This document shows, in pieces, positions 7,976 through 16,835 of a stretch of DNA of 64,000 bases. The stretch covers positions 1 through 64,000 of the forward strand of contig CAZNLR010000017.1 in the NCBI GenBank assembly GCA_964574215.1, written 5' to 3'. Source of the DNA: GCA-2725625 sp964574215. GTDB lineage: Bacteria > Pseudomonadota > Alphaproteobacteria > Rhodospirillales > UBA2165. Within the stretch, counting starts at the first letter, position 1; the number at the start of each line of letters is the position of its first letter. Made by a program: the position numbers and the translations under genes. Below the pieces are notes generated by a model. It was not told the DNA's origin and searched no databases. It saw nothing but the letters and a program-made list of their open reading frames with translations.

Positions 7976-9532
7976 TTACGCAGTCAAAGCCGCCGGCGCT
8001 GATTTTTCCCTTTTTACCAGGAGTTTGTTCAGCGCATTAATATAAGCTTTCGCCGACGCCACCATGGTATCCGTGTCGGCGCCCTGGCCATTGACCGTTT
8101 TGCCGTTTTCTTCGAGCCGGACGGTGACCTCGGCCTGGGCATCCGTGCCCTGGGTCACGGCATGAACTTGGTAGAGCTGCAAATGGGCCTCATGGGCAGT
8201 CAGCTTTTTAATACCTTTGAATATGGCGTCGACAGGGCCGTCGCCGGTCATGTCGATGTCCTTCGTTTCGCCTTCGATCTCCAGGCTGATACTGGCTTTG
8301 GGCGGCTGGTGCTCGGTGCCGCACAAGACTTCCAGTTTCGCCAGTTTGATGTGGTCGTTGGTCCGGACCACGGTCTCATCGATCAAGGCCGCGATGTCCT
8401 CGTCGAACACGTCCTTTTTGAGATCGGCCAGATCCTTGAAGCGCTTGAAGGCATCCTGGACGGCGTTGTCACCCAGATTGTATCCCAGTTCGGTCAGTTT
8501 TTCCCGGAAGGCGTGGCGTCCCGAATGTTTGCCCAGAACCAATTTGCTTTCACTGAGGCCGACCGATTCCGGCGTCATAATCTCATAGGTGGCGGCGTTC
8601 TTCAGCACACCATCCTGGTGAATGCCCGCTTCATGGGCGAAGGCGTTGGCCCCGACAATGGCTTTATTGGGCTGAACCGTAAATCCGGTCACCGTCGAGA
8701 CCAGCTTGGACGCCTTGATGATATTTTCGGTTTTGATATTGCAGTCATAGGGCATGTTGTCATGGCGCGTGCGCAGGGCCATGACGACCTCTTCCATGGC
8801 CGCGTTACCGGCCCGCTCGCCCAGACCGTTGATGGTGCATTCCACCTGCCGGGCGCCGGCCTTGACGGCCGCCAGGGAATTGGCGACGGCCAACCCCAGA
8901 TCGTTGTGGCAATGCACCGAAATCACCGCCTTGTCGATATTGGGCACCCGGTTGAACAACATGGCAATCAGGTCATGGTATTCGTCAGGGACGGCATAAC
9001 CGACCGTATCCGGCACATTGATCGTGGTCGCCCCGGCGTCAATGGCGCTTTCCACACAGCGGCACATGAAGTCATGTTCCGTGCGCGATCCGTCTTCGCA
9101 GGACCATTCGACATTATCGGTGAAGGTGCGGGCGTAGGTGACGCTATCGATTACCGCCTGATGCACATCTTCCGGCTCCATCTGGAGTTTGTACTTCATG
9201 TGCAGTGGGCTGGTGGAGATAAAGGTGTGAATGCGTGATTGAGCCGCGGGCTTGATGGCTTCGGCGCACCGCTCGATATCCATTTTTCCGGCGCGGGATA
9301 AACCGCAAACCACCGAGTCTTTAACGACCTTGGCGATCTCGTTGACGGCTTCGAAATCGCCGTCGGAGGCGATGGGAAAGCCGGCTTCGATAATATCGAC
9401 ACCCATTTCCTCCAGGAGTTCCGCAATCCGCAGCTTTTCGGACAGGTTCATGGAGGCGCCCGGCGACTGCTCGCCGTCACGCAACGTCGTGTCAAAAATT
9501 ATTATTCGATTGGAGTCATTTTGCGTAGTCAT
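7976..9532 (-). CDS. leuA: 2-isopropylmalate synthase
   Basis: LeuA condenses acetyl-CoA with 2-oxoisovalerate, the first committed step of leucine synthesis. The 518-residue protein has the N-terminal HMGL-like TIM barrel with FDTTLRDGEQSPG (metal and substrate binding), the VHCHNDLG metal motif and the NGLGERAGN motif. It ends with the C-terminal LeuA allosteric domain that binds leucine (about residues 385-505). Start at ATG 9532. About 85 bases upstream there is a short open frame ending inside a strong hairpin, so transcription is probably attenuated in response to amino acid supply. It does not abut leuBCD here. Confidence 0.95.
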   Translation of the reverse strand: MTTQNDSNRIIIFDTTLRDGEQSPGASMNLSEKLRIAELLEEMGVDIIEAGFPIASDGDFEAVNEIAKVVKDSVVCGLSRAGKMDIERCAEAIKPAAQSRIHTFISTSPLHMKYKLQMEPEDVHQAVIDSVTYARTFTDNVEWSCEDGSRTEHDFMCRCVESAIDAGATTINVPDTVGYAVPDEYHDLIAMLFNRVPNIDKAVISVHCHNDLGLAVANSLAAVKAGARQVECTINGLGERAGNAAMEEVVMALRTRHDNMPYDCNIKTENIIKASKLVSTVTGFTVQPNKAIVGANAFAHEAGIHQDGVLKNAATYEIMTPESVGLSESKLVLGKHSGRHAFREKLTELGYNLGDNAVQDAFKRFKDLADLKKDVFDEDIAALIDETVVRTNDHIKLAKLEVLCGTEHQPPKASISLEIEGETKDIDMTGDGPVDAIFKGIKKLTAHEAHLQLYQVHAVTQGTDAQAEVTVRLEENGKTVNGQGADTDTMVASAKAYINALNKLLVKREKSAPAALTA

Positions 9533-9561
9533 TGGACTGGACCTTTCTAAAAATAGTTATA

Positions 9562-9634
9562 CGACTTCGAGTACGAATGAGTCCCCTGAACACACGCGGT
9601 TCATCTGCGTGCAAGCTCAGGGGCGACTAAGTCG
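9562..9634 (-). promoter_or_regulatory. Attenuator-like stem-loop before leuA
   Basis: A layered hairpin: outer stem CGACTT with AAGTCG, a seven-base stem CCCCTGA with TCAGGGG, and a five-base inner stem CACGC/GCGTG. On the minus strand it is followed by TATAACTATTTTTAG and then the leuA ribosome site. The stop codon of the 50-codon leader frame lies in the 5' arm of the seven-base stem, so a ribosome near the end of the leader would disrupt the hairpin. A second self-complementary element, GGTCCGGACC, lies just upstream inside the leader. This is the layout of ribosome-mediated attenuation. The alternative antiterminator pairing has not been worked out. Confidence 0.55.
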
Positions 9635-9769
9635 TAGGGTCCGGTCCGGACCAAAAAGGTCGTCAGAGGAAATGGCGCAAGCGGAACGAATTGCACGCAT
9701 AACCGCCGCGTCGGCATAGGCCGAAGCGCTGGACGGATATTTAGAATTGTTTTCCTGCGTTACAAACAT
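9617..9769 (-). CDS. Candidate 50-residue leader peptide upstream of leuA
   Basis: This short frame starts with ATG at 9769, has GGAAG seven bases upstream, and stops with TGA at 9617 inside the predicted attenuator stem. The translation begins MFVTQENN and ends RTLRLSRP, with leucine codons CTA and CTT and several arginine codons shortly before the stop. It resembles no protein I know. Its position between a plausible promoter and leuA suggests a cis-acting leader peptide rather than a stable protein. The leucine enrichment is weaker than in classical leu leaders, so the sensed signal is uncertain. Confidence 0.45.
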   Translation of the reverse strand: MFVTQENNSKYPSSASAYADAAVMRAIRSACAISSDDLFGPDRTLRLSRP

Positions 9770-9835
9770 TTCGAGCTTCCAATTTCCGGAGCTCAGCGAA
9801 GCTGCAAACGCTTCGCAGATACTCCTGATTTAGCC

Positions 9836-9864
9836 TTTAAAAAAGGGTTTAAGCCCAAAGTCAA
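9836..9864 (-). promoter_or_regulatory. Candidate sigma-70-type promoter for the leuA leader
   Basis: On the minus strand, TTGACT (-35, five of six consensus bases) at 9859-9864 is followed after 17 bases by TTTAAA (-10, four of six) at 9836-9841. It lies about 65 bases upstream of the leader ATG, consistent with a leader transcript of about 300 bases before leuA. Confidence 0.4.
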
Positions 9865-10016
9865 CAAAATTGTCTTAATAAAATGAAATTCTTCGGGTTT
9901 TCCGGATTCGCTCCTTGGTCGGCAATATTTCTTTTCGGACCAATGATCGGTGTCAAGGGCAGGTATATTGTATTGTGCTAATATACAACAATCTAAAGCT
10001 ATGGATTGGAATTGTG

Positions 10017-10286
10017 ATGAACGTCATTAAATTCCCCACAAAGAAAAGAAATCAACAAAGGCTGACGAAAGCATTGGCCGGCATCCAATTGCAACTTGAT
10101 CGGCAGAGCGAGGCCGTTTCCGAATTTCGGGAAATCGGGGCTGATCTGGCTGAAAATATGGAAGCCTTGGAAAAGACCATGCTGAATTTTAGCGCGCAAA
10201 TGGAAAAAATTGCCATCAAGCCGTTACACAAGAAATCTCTGAAACTTGCGCGGATGATGCACGACTACCGCGAAAACTGCGCGTAA
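10017..10286 (+). CDS. Small coiled-coil protein of unknown function
   Basis: The product is 89 residues with a basic N-terminus (MNVIKFPTKKRNQQ) and a long amphipathic helix (about residues 18-75, LDRQSEAVSEFREIGADLAENMEAL). It is probably a soluble coiled coil. The ATG at 10017 was chosen because the residues encoded before it do not resemble a protein N-terminus; a GTG at 10014 is also possible. The upstream region has an imperfect inverted repeat (ATTGTATTGT with ACAACAAT, about 9967-9992) that might be an operator. I recognise no family, and it is a single gene facing away from leuA. Confidence 0.6.
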   Translation: MNVIKFPTKKRNQQRLTKALAGIQLQLDRQSEAVSEFREIGADLAENMEALEKTMLNFSAQMEKIAIKPLHKKSLKLARMMHDYRENCA

Positions 10287-10391
10287 TTGAAACGTGCTGA
10301 AACTGGTCACTGGCCGGTATCGCATTGACACGGCAATGCCAATCCCTATATGTCACGGCACCTATGAACAGTGCATCGCATCAGCCTATCC

Positions 10392-10769
10392 ATGAGTGAT
10401 ACTCAGCAACCCCGTTCCATTGGACGGTCCGTCTTACGCGGCCTGTTGAAACGCTGCCCCAATTGCGGAATGGGCCGGGTGTTCGGACGCTATTTGAAAC
10501 CGGCCCAAGCCTGCGGTCATTGCGGCGAAGCCTATGATCATATCCGTACCGACGATTTCGCGCCTTGGCTGACCATCATCGTTATGGGCCATATCCTGGC
10601 GCCGATTATTTTTCACGTCGAGATCAACTATTCCCCGCCGACCCATTGGGCGTTGGCCGTCTGGATTCCCTCGGTCGTCATCCTCACCCTCATCCTGCTG
10701 CCCATCGCCAAAGGCGTCTGCCTGGGTTTCATGTGGGCGATGAAGTTGAGAGGGGACGAGTGGCAATAA
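10392..10769 (+). CDS. DUF983 family zinc-ribbon membrane protein
   Basis: The product is about 125 residues. An N-terminal zinc ribbon has two CxxC pairs (CPNC and CGHC, about 20 residues apart), followed by two transmembrane helices (about 60-80 and 88-112). This is the DUF983 architecture, common in Alphaproteobacteria. Its biochemical role is not established, although it often lies near cytochrome oxidase or cell-wall genes. The ATG at 10392 was chosen by family N-terminus; a GTG at 10371 is in frame, and neither has a clear ribosome site. A strong terminator follows immediately. Confidence 0.85.
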   Translation: MSDTQQPRSIGRSVLRGLLKRCPNCGMGRVFGRYLKPAQACGHCGEAYDHIRTDDFAPWLTIIVMGHILAPIIFHVEINYSPPTHWALAVWIPSVVILTLILLPIAKGVCLGFMWAMKLRGDEWQ

Positions 10770-10798
10770 AAAAGGGCACCCCGCAGGATGCCCTTTTT
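10769..10798. terminator. Bidirectional intrinsic terminator
   Basis: The stem AAAAAGGGCA pairs with TGCCCTTTTT around a ten-base loop. It has A/T runs on both sides, so it can act for the DUF983 gene (+) and for ilvC (-), which converge here. Confidence 0.88.
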
Positions 10799-10818
10799 AA
10801 TATCGTCTCTAAAAAAAA

Positions 10819-11838
10819 TTAATTCTTCGACTTGTCCACCAGCGCATTATCGGTGATCCACGGCATCATGTCGCGGAGCTTCTGGCCGACCTTTTCGATG
10901 TCGTGTTCGGCGGCACGGCGGCGCATGGCCTTAAAGCGGGGGGCTCCCACTTTGTTTTCCATCATCCAGTCCTGGACGAACTTGCCCGACTGAATGTCGT
11001 CGAGGACGCCGCGCATGCGTTTTTTGACGTCGGCATCGATGATCCGGGGGCCGCTGACATAATCGCCGAACTCGGCCGTGTTGGAGATCGAGTAGCGCAT
11101 GTTGGCGATGCCGCCTTCATAGATCAGGTCGACGATCAGTTTTACCTCGTGGAGGCATTCGAAATAGGCCATTTCCTCGGAATAGCCGTCTTCCACCAGG
11201 GTTTCCCAACCGGCTTGAACCAGCGAGGTCAAACCGCCGCAGAGCACGGCCTGCTCGCCGAACAAGTCGGTTTCGCATTCCTCGCGGAAAGTGGTCTGGA
11301 TGATGCCGGAGCGGCCGCCGCCAATGGCGGAACCGTATGACAGCGCGACATCGAGAGCAGCACCGCTGGCGTCCTGATCGACAGCGACGAGACAAGGTAC
11401 ACCGGCGCCGCGGACGTATTCGGAACGCACCGTGTGGCCGGGACCTTTGGGCGCGATCATAAAAACGTCAACGCCTTGAGGCGGCACGATCAAACCGAAG
11501 TGAACCGCCAGGCCATGGGCAAAAGCGATGGCCGAGCCTTCTTTCAGATTGGCGTGAATTTCTTCCCGATAAAGATCGGCCTGAATTTCGTCCGGCGCCA
11601 AAATCATCAGAACGTCGGCCCAGCCGGCGGCTTCCGCCGGCGACATGACTTTTAGGTTCTCGGCTTCGGCTTTGGCGATACTGCCCGAACCCTGGCGCAG
11701 GGCGACGGCGATTTCAGTGACGCCGCTGTCCCTTAGGTTGAGGGCGTGAGCGTGCCCCTGGCTGCCATAGCCGACAATGGCGACTTTCTTGGTTTTGATC
11801 AAATTGACGTCGGCGTCACGATCATAATAAACGCGCAT
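10819..11838 (-). CDS. ilvC: Ketol-acid reductoisomerase
   Basis: This 339-residue class I (short) ketol-acid reductoisomerase converts 2-acetolactate or 2-aceto-2-hydroxybutyrate to the dihydroxy acids of valine and isoleucine synthesis, using Mg2+ and NADPH. The N-terminal Rossmann domain has the GYGSQGHAHALNLRDSG nucleotide motif. The all-helical knotted C-terminal domain carries the metal-binding acidic residues (for example FGEQAVLCGG and YFECLHEVKLIVD). It is the last gene of the ilvB-ilvH-ilvC unit, 60 bases after ilvH, and is followed by a bidirectional terminator. Confidence 0.97.
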   Translation of the reverse strand: MRVYYDRDADVNLIKTKKVAIVGYGSQGHAHALNLRDSGVTEIAVALRQGSGSIAKAEAENLKVMSPAEAAGWADVLMILAPDEIQADLYREEIHANLKEGSAIAFAHGLAVHFGLIVPPQGVDVFMIAPKGPGHTVRSEYVRGAGVPCLVAVDQDASGAALDVALSYGSAIGGGRSGIIQTTFREECETDLFGEQAVLCGGLTSLVQAGWETLVEDGYSEEMAYFECLHEVKLIVDLIYEGGIANMRYSISNTAEFGDYVSGPRIIDADVKKRMRGVLDDIQSGKFVQDWMMENKVGAPRFKAMRRRAAEHDIEKVGQKLRDMMPWITDNALVDKSKN

Positions 11839-11898
11839 GGTAAAATTCCCCGCTGTTTGATTGCTGATACCCAGCCGGTAAACCGGTTGGAAAATAAA

Positions 11899-12414
11899 TT
11901 AAAGTTCCTCGCCGCCCCTGGAGATGGCGACCACGCCGGTGCGTGATATATCCACCAATCCAAGCGGCTTCATTAATTCGATAAATGCGTCCAACTTGTC
12001 CGAGTTGCCGACAATTTCAAATACAAATGAATCATTCGTGCTGTCGACCACGTGAGCCCGGAATATATCGGCGATTCTCAGGGATTCAACCCGAGATTCA
12101 CCTTCGCCGGAAACTTTGATCAGCGCCAGTTCCCGCTCGACGGCCGGACCGTCGGTGGTCAGGTCGGCGACCCTGCGAACCGGGACCAGCCGTTCAAGCT
12201 GGGCGCGGATTTGTTCGATCACCATCGGCGTGCCCGAGGTGACGACGGTAATTTTGGAATAATGACCGTCCGGATCGACTTCGGCGACGGTCAGGCTTTC
12301 AATATTGTACCCCCGCCCCGAAAACAAGCCGATGACGCGCGCCAGGACGCCCGCCTCGTTATCGACGAGCACCGAAAATACGTGCTCTTGCTGTTCGTTA
12401 TTATTGCCAGCCAC
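11899..12414 (-). CDS. ilvH: Acetolactate synthase small (regulatory) subunit
   Basis: This 171-residue regulatory subunit confers valine feedback inhibition on the large subunit. It has an N-terminal ACT domain (VLVDNEAGVLARVIGLFSGRGYN, about residues 13-35) and the C-terminal ALS small-subunit domain. The start is GTG at 12414 with AGGAG nine bases upstream; no ATG is nearby. It lies 52 bases downstream of ilvB and upstream of ilvC. Confidence 0.96.
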   Translation of the reverse strand: MAGNNNEQQEHVFSVLVDNEAGVLARVIGLFSGRGYNIESLTVAEVDPDGHYSKITVVTSGTPMVIEQIRAQLERLVPVRRVADLTTDGPAVERELALIKVSGEGESRVESLRIADIFRAHVVDSTNDSFVFEIVGNSDKLDAFIELMKPLGLVDISRTGVVAISRGGEEL

Positions 12415-12466
12415 TTTTTGTCGCTCCTAAATTAATTATCCGGCTCTTTCGCTAAGCCCTCTAATG

Positions 12467-14227
12467 CTAGGCCATGACGTTGTCGTTGTCGTCGGCCACC
12501 TTCATCCGTTGCTCGGGGCCCAGGACGATTTCGTTATGGGCCGCGCCGGCCGGTATCATCGGGAACACATTCTCGAACCGGTCCGTCGCCATATTGACGA
12601 AAACCGGTCCGTCGGTTTCCAGCATTTGCTTGATAGTGGCGTCGACGTTCTCGGGATCATCACAGCTCATCGCCGTGAATCCCATGGACTCGGCCAATTT
12701 TAAAAAATCCGGTCCGGCGCTGAGGTCACATTCCGACTCATTATTGTCATGGAACAGTTCCTGCCATTGCCGGATCATGCCCAAAACCTTGTTGTTGAGG
12801 TTGAGAATCTTAACCGGCAACCGGTTGCGGGCGATGGTCAGCATCTCCTGAACGTTCATCATCATGGAACCTTCGCTGGTGACGCAGACCACTTTGGAAT
12901 CCGGATGCGCAACCTGAGCGCCCATGGCCGCCGGGATACCGTAACCCATGGTACCGAGACCACCGGACGTCATCCACCGGTTGGGTTCATCGAATCGAAT
13001 ATACTGGGCGGCCCACATTTGGTGCTGGCCCACGTCGGTGGTGACGTAAACGTCGCTTCCGTTGATAATCTCATGCAGCCGTTCCAGAGCATACTGGGGC
13101 TTGATCGGTTCGTCATTTTCCTGGGTAAAACCAAGGCAATCGACGGCCCGCCACTCGTTAATTGTCGCCCACCAGCTTTTCAGCGCCTTTTTGTCCGCTT
13201 TGAGTTTCTTTTTCTTCCAAAGCGCGATCATGTCCTTGAGGACGCTGCCGGCGTCGCCGACGATGCTGATATCTACGGCGACGTTTTTATTGATGGACGA
13301 CGGATCGATATCGATGTGAATTTTCTGCGACAGCGGCGAGAAGGCATCCAGCCGGCCCGTCACCCGGTCGTCAAAACGGGCGCCGATATTAATCATGACA
13401 TCGCAATCGTGCATGGCCAGATTGGCCTCATAGGTGCCGTGCATGCCGGGCATGCCGATATAATGGTCGTCGGATGCCGGAAAGGCGCCCAGACCCATCA
13501 AAGTCAATGTACACGGGTAGCCGGTCAGCTTGACCAATTCGCCCAGTAAATCCGAGGCTTCCGTTCCCGAATTGATGACGCCGCCACCGGCGTAAATAAT
13601 CGGTTTTTTGGCCGATGCGAGCATATCCACCGCTTCTTCGATGGCTTCCTGATCGCCCTTGTCCCGTGGCTTGTAGTTGCGGGGTTCAACCTGATCGGGC
13701 GTCAAATAGGAACCGGTTCCCAATATGACATCCTTGGGAATATCGACCAGGACCGGTCCGGGCCGTCCATGGGTTGCGACGAAAAAAGCTTCGTGCAGAA
13801 CGCGGGCCAGTTCGTCGGTCGACTGCACCAGATAGTTATGTTTGGTTGCCGGGCGCGTGATGCCGGAGGTATCGGCTTCCTGAAAAGCATCGTTGCCGAT
13901 CAGATTGCTCACCACCTGTCCGGTGATGCAGACCACGGGAATGCTGTCCATCAGGGCGTCGACCAGGCCGGTCACCGTGTTGGTGGCGCCGGGACCGGAC
14001 GTCGCCAAAACGACACCGGGCTTGCCGGTCGAACGGGCATAACCCTCCGCCGCGTGCACGCCGCCTTGTTCATGTCCCACGAGGATATGATGCAGTTTAT
14101 TCTGCTTATAAATATTGTCGTACAGCGGCAGGGTGACGCCGCCCGGATAGCCGAATACCACATCCACATCCTGATCGTTCAGGGCTTTGAGGATGATTTC
14201 TCCGCCGGTCAGCCGGTCACTCGACAT
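12467..14227 (-). CDS. ilvB: Acetolactate synthase large (catalytic) subunit
   Basis: This 586-residue thiamine-diphosphate enzyme forms acetolactate from pyruvate (valine and leucine branch) or acetohydroxybutyrate (isoleucine branch). The N-terminal domain has the catalytic glutamate in GHEQGGVHAAEGYAR. The central FAD/transhydrogenase-like domain follows. The C-terminal domain has GLGTMGYGIPAA and the ThDP/Mg motif beginning TSEGSMMMN, with LNLNNKVLGM after it. The start is ATG 14227 with GGAGG six bases upstream; the ATG at 14239 overlaps that ribosome site. It is the first gene of ilvB-ilvH-ilvC. Confidence 0.97.
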   Translation of the reverse strand: MSSDRLTGGEIILKALNDQDVDVVFGYPGGVTLPLYDNIYKQNKLHHILVGHEQGGVHAAEGYARSTGKPGVVLATSGPGATNTVTGLVDALMDSIPVVCITGQVVSNLIGNDAFQEADTSGITRPATKHNYLVQSTDELARVLHEAFFVATHGRPGPVLVDIPKDVILGTGSYLTPDQVEPRNYKPRDKGDQEAIEEAVDMLASAKKPIIYAGGGVINSGTEASDLLGELVKLTGYPCTLTLMGLGAFPASDDHYIGMPGMHGTYEANLAMHDCDVMINIGARFDDRVTGRLDAFSPLSQKIHIDIDPSSINKNVAVDISIVGDAGSVLKDMIALWKKKKLKADKKALKSWWATINEWRAVDCLGFTQENDEPIKPQYALERLHEIINGSDVYVTTDVGQHQMWAAQYIRFDEPNRWMTSGGLGTMGYGIPAAMGAQVAHPDSKVVCVTSEGSMMMNVQEMLTIARNRLPVKILNLNNKVLGMIRQWQELFHDNNESECDLSAGPDFLKLAESMGFTAMSCDDPENVDATIKQMLETDGPVFVNMATDRFENVFPMIPAGAAHNEIVLGPEQRMKVADDNDNVMA

Positions 14228-14269
14228 TTTTTCCTCCATACTCGGGAACTCGATACAAATTCAATATTT

Positions 14270-14332
14270 AACAAAAAATACCGCGCCAGATGGGCAGTCC
14301 CGAAGATTGACCTGACGGGGGCCCGTGGCGCG
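14270..14332 (-). terminator. Intrinsic terminator between miaA and ilvB
   Basis: On the minus strand, CGCGCCA pairs with TGGCGCG and an inner GGGC with GCCC, followed by GTATTTTTTG. It sits between the miaA stop and the ilvB start. It may simply end the miaA transcript. No leader open frame is visible, so attenuation of ilvB is not supported. Confidence 0.65.
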
Positions 14333-14354
14333 ATTGAGGCGGGAAACTATCCCT

Positions 14355-15314
14355 TTATTTTTGCGGCGTCAACACAAACTTGCGAATTTTCGGAAAGATT
14401 TTTGGCAATAAACTTTCTGAATATTGCGCAAAAACGGTCTCTGACGCATTGATCTGATTCCGAAACCAGGTTAATTGCCGTTTTGCGTAGTTACGGGTGG
14501 CTTGTTTGGCGCGTGCAATCGCCTCTTCCTCGGGCATTTCACCTTTTAAGAAATGGCAGAGTTCTGCGATACCCAACGCTTTCATCGCGGGCAAAGACGG
14601 GTCCAGGCCCAACGCCAGAAGCGCTTCGGCTTCGGCCACGGCGCCGTTTTCCATCATTTGGTCGAAGCGGGCCTCGCATGTGGCATAGAGCTCCTCCCGG
14701 GGCGGCTCGAAGGCAATCACGAAATAGCGGGCAGCGAGGGGTGGGGTGGCCGGATCGTCCTCGTGCCAGTCGTTCAAGCTCCGGCCGGTCGCCTTGAAGA
14801 CTTCGTAGGCGCGGATGGTCCTTTGCGTATCCGAAGGAAATAGCCGGGCGGCTGAATCGGGATCGAGAGCAGCTAATTCTTCATGGAAGGCAGTCGCGCC
14901 AATCTCGGCATGTCTGGCCCGGGCCTCTTTACGCACATTATCGGGAATATCGGGGATATCACTCAAGCCGTCCATCAGCGATTTGAAATATAGACCGGTA
15001 CCGCCGGTGAGGATGGGCAGTTTTCCATGGCTCCAGGCGGACTCGATTTCCGTGATGGCCAAATCACGCCATTGCCCGACCGAACAGGCGGTGGAAGCCG
15101 GCAGAATTCCGTAAAGTCTGTGAGGCGCCCGTGCCATGTCTTCCGCGCCGGGGCGGGCTGTTAAGATGCTGAGTTCCTGATAGATTTGCATGCTATCCGC
15201 ATTGATGACCACACCGCCGAATTCGATGGCGGCCTCGATGGCCAACCCGGACTTGCCGCTGGCTGTCGGCCCGGCAATGATGAGGATAGTGTTTTCATCT
15301 AAATGTTCCGTCAT
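14355..15314 (-). CDS. miaA: tRNA dimethylallyltransferase
   Basis: MiaA transfers a dimethylallyl group to A37 of tRNAs that read codons beginning with U. The 319-residue protein has the P-loop GPTASGKS near residue 15, the DSMQIYQEL substrate motif and the conserved TGGTGLYFKSLMDGLSDIP segment. The C-terminal half contains QATRNYAKRQLTWFRNQ, the conserved tRNA-contact motif. Length is typical. It is a single minus-strand gene upstream of ilvB with a terminator between them. Confidence 0.96.
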   Translation of the reverse strand: MTEHLDENTILIIAGPTASGKSGLAIEAAIEFGGVVINADSMQIYQELSILTARPGAEDMARAPHRLYGILPASTACSVGQWRDLAITEIESAWSHGKLPILTGGTGLYFKSLMDGLSDIPDIPDNVRKEARARHAEIGATAFHEELAALDPDSAARLFPSDTQRTIRAYEVFKATGRSLNDWHEDDPATPPLAARYFVIAFEPPREELYATCEARFDQMMENGAVAEAEALLALGLDPSLPAMKALGIAELCHFLKGEMPEEEAIARAKQATRNYAKRQLTWFRNQINASETVFAQYSESLLPKIFPKIRKFVLTPQK

Positions 15315-15399
15315 GCTGTGATCATAGCGGACTGTGGGGGATGATCAATTTAGGTGACGGAAAGCAAAAAAATACTTTGTAAGGCTCAAGCCTATCACT

Positions 15400-16686
15400 C
15401 TAGTCCAACACCAGCGACACCATGCCGTCGGCGAGTTTGGGCTCGAACCACGTGCTTTTGGGCGGCATGACTTGATCCGCGTCGGCCACGGCCATCAATT
15501 CCGCCATGCTGGTGGGATAAAGGGCAAAGGCCACCGCCCAGTCGCCACCATTGACCCGTTTTTCCAGTTCCGCCATGCCCCGAATACCGCCGATAAAATC
15601 GATGCGGGGATCGATCCGCGGATCACTAATGGCCAGCACCGGTTCGAGCAAATGACTGGTCAGGATACTGATATCAAGGCGTTCCATTGGCGTCGCCTTA
15701 AGGCCCAATTCGGTTTTGAGAGTAAGTTTGTACCACTGGCCCGACAAATACATGCCGAATTCTCCCGGAGCCTCGGGTTTCGCGACCGCGTAGTATTTCT
15801 TAACGTCAAATACCTCTCCGATGCGGGAAAGAAATTCTTGCTCCGAAAGTCCGCCGAGGTCCCGAACCACCCGGTTATAGTCCAGTATCTGAACTTCTTT
15901 TTCGGGAAAACAGACAATGAGAAATTCGTTGTAGGATTCGTCTCCCTTGTATTTGGGATCGGCATCGCTACGTGCCGCCGCGACCCTTGATGCTGCTGCC
16001 GACCGATGATGTCCGTCGGCAATATATATGACACTGAGAGCGTCGAAGGCGGCGGTGATCATCTGAATGTCATCGGCATCCGAAACGACCCACAAGCTAT
16101 GTTCAACGCCGCCGTCGCCTACGACTGAATAGGCCGGTTCATCGATGGTGTTTTTCTCGACGATGCCGGACAATTCACCATTGGGTTTATGGGTGATAAA
16201 GACCGGCCCGGTTTGGGCATTGACCGCTTCGATTTGTCTGACCCGGTCGTCTTCCTTATCGGGCCGCGTATATTCGTGGCGGCGGATAATATTTTTTCGA
16301 TAGGCGTCGATAGAGCCTGCGCCCACTATACCCGTCTGTACGTGATCGCCCATGCGTAGGCGGTAAATATAGTAGTAAGGTTCAGGATCACGTTTTAAAA
16401 CGCCTTCTGAAATCATGCGCCCCATATTTTCCGCCGCTTTGTTGTAGACTTCCGGCGCGTAAACATCCGTGCCCGGCGGCAGATCAATTTCCGGTTTGGA
16501 AATATGGAGAAAGCTCCAGGGATTGTCCGAGACCAACGCCCGCGCTTCTTCGGTGTTTAAAACATCGTAGGGCGGGGCGGCAACCTCCTGAGCACGTTCC
16601 GGAATTGGCCTTAATGCCCTAAAAGGCCGCACCAAATGATGGTTTTCGGGAGTTCTCAACTTTAGTTCCTTGCTCGGGCTTACCAC
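15400..16686 (-). CDS. DUF1015 domain-containing protein
   Basis: The product is 428 residues and matches the DUF1015 family (uncharacterised, soluble). Conserved features visible are VRPFRALRP near the start, APPYDVLNTEEARAL, the histidine motif YIADGHHRSAAA around residue 240 and the late PKSTWFEPKLADGMV ending. A catalytic role is unproven. The start is a GTG at 16686 with no clear ribosome site, so the exact N-terminus is uncertain. It stands alone between miaA and degP. Confidence 0.85.
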   Translation of the reverse strand: MVSPSKELKLRTPENHHLVRPFRALRPIPERAQEVAAPPYDVLNTEEARALVSDNPWSFLHISKPEIDLPPGTDVYAPEVYNKAAENMGRMISEGVLKRDPEPYYYIYRLRMGDHVQTGIVGAGSIDAYRKNIIRRHEYTRPDKEDDRVRQIEAVNAQTGPVFITHKPNGELSGIVEKNTIDEPAYSVVGDGGVEHSLWVVSDADDIQMITAAFDALSVIYIADGHHRSAAASRVAAARSDADPKYKGDESYNEFLIVCFPEKEVQILDYNRVVRDLGGLSEQEFLSRIGEVFDVKKYYAVAKPEAPGEFGMYLSGQWYKLTLKTELGLKATPMERLDISILTSHLLEPVLAISDPRIDPRIDFIGGIRGMAELEKRVNGGDWAVAFALYPTSMAELMAVADADQVMPPKSTWFEPKLADGMVSLVLD

Positions 16687-16835
16687 CGAAGGTCGAAAAA
16701 TTTCCGCTACGGTATCGATCCGTGTTTCTGTTTAGCAAGCTTCCAGGATAAGTGAAAGTTACGAAAATATTACACTCCGGAAACGGGAAAATTAGCTTCG
16801 TCTATATCCCTGAATTCCGCCAATTATACGCCAAG

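Noticed and set aside
8162..9238. Long open frame antisense to leuA (also similar frames at 33470-34516 and 12749-13549)
   Set aside because: Composition shadow of leuA, prpD and ilvB; no ribosome site and no recognisable domains.
14228..14354. ilvB attenuator with leader peptide
   Set aside because: A hairpin with T-run is present, but no short open frame with a start codon and ribosome site precedes it; it is better explained as the miaA terminator.
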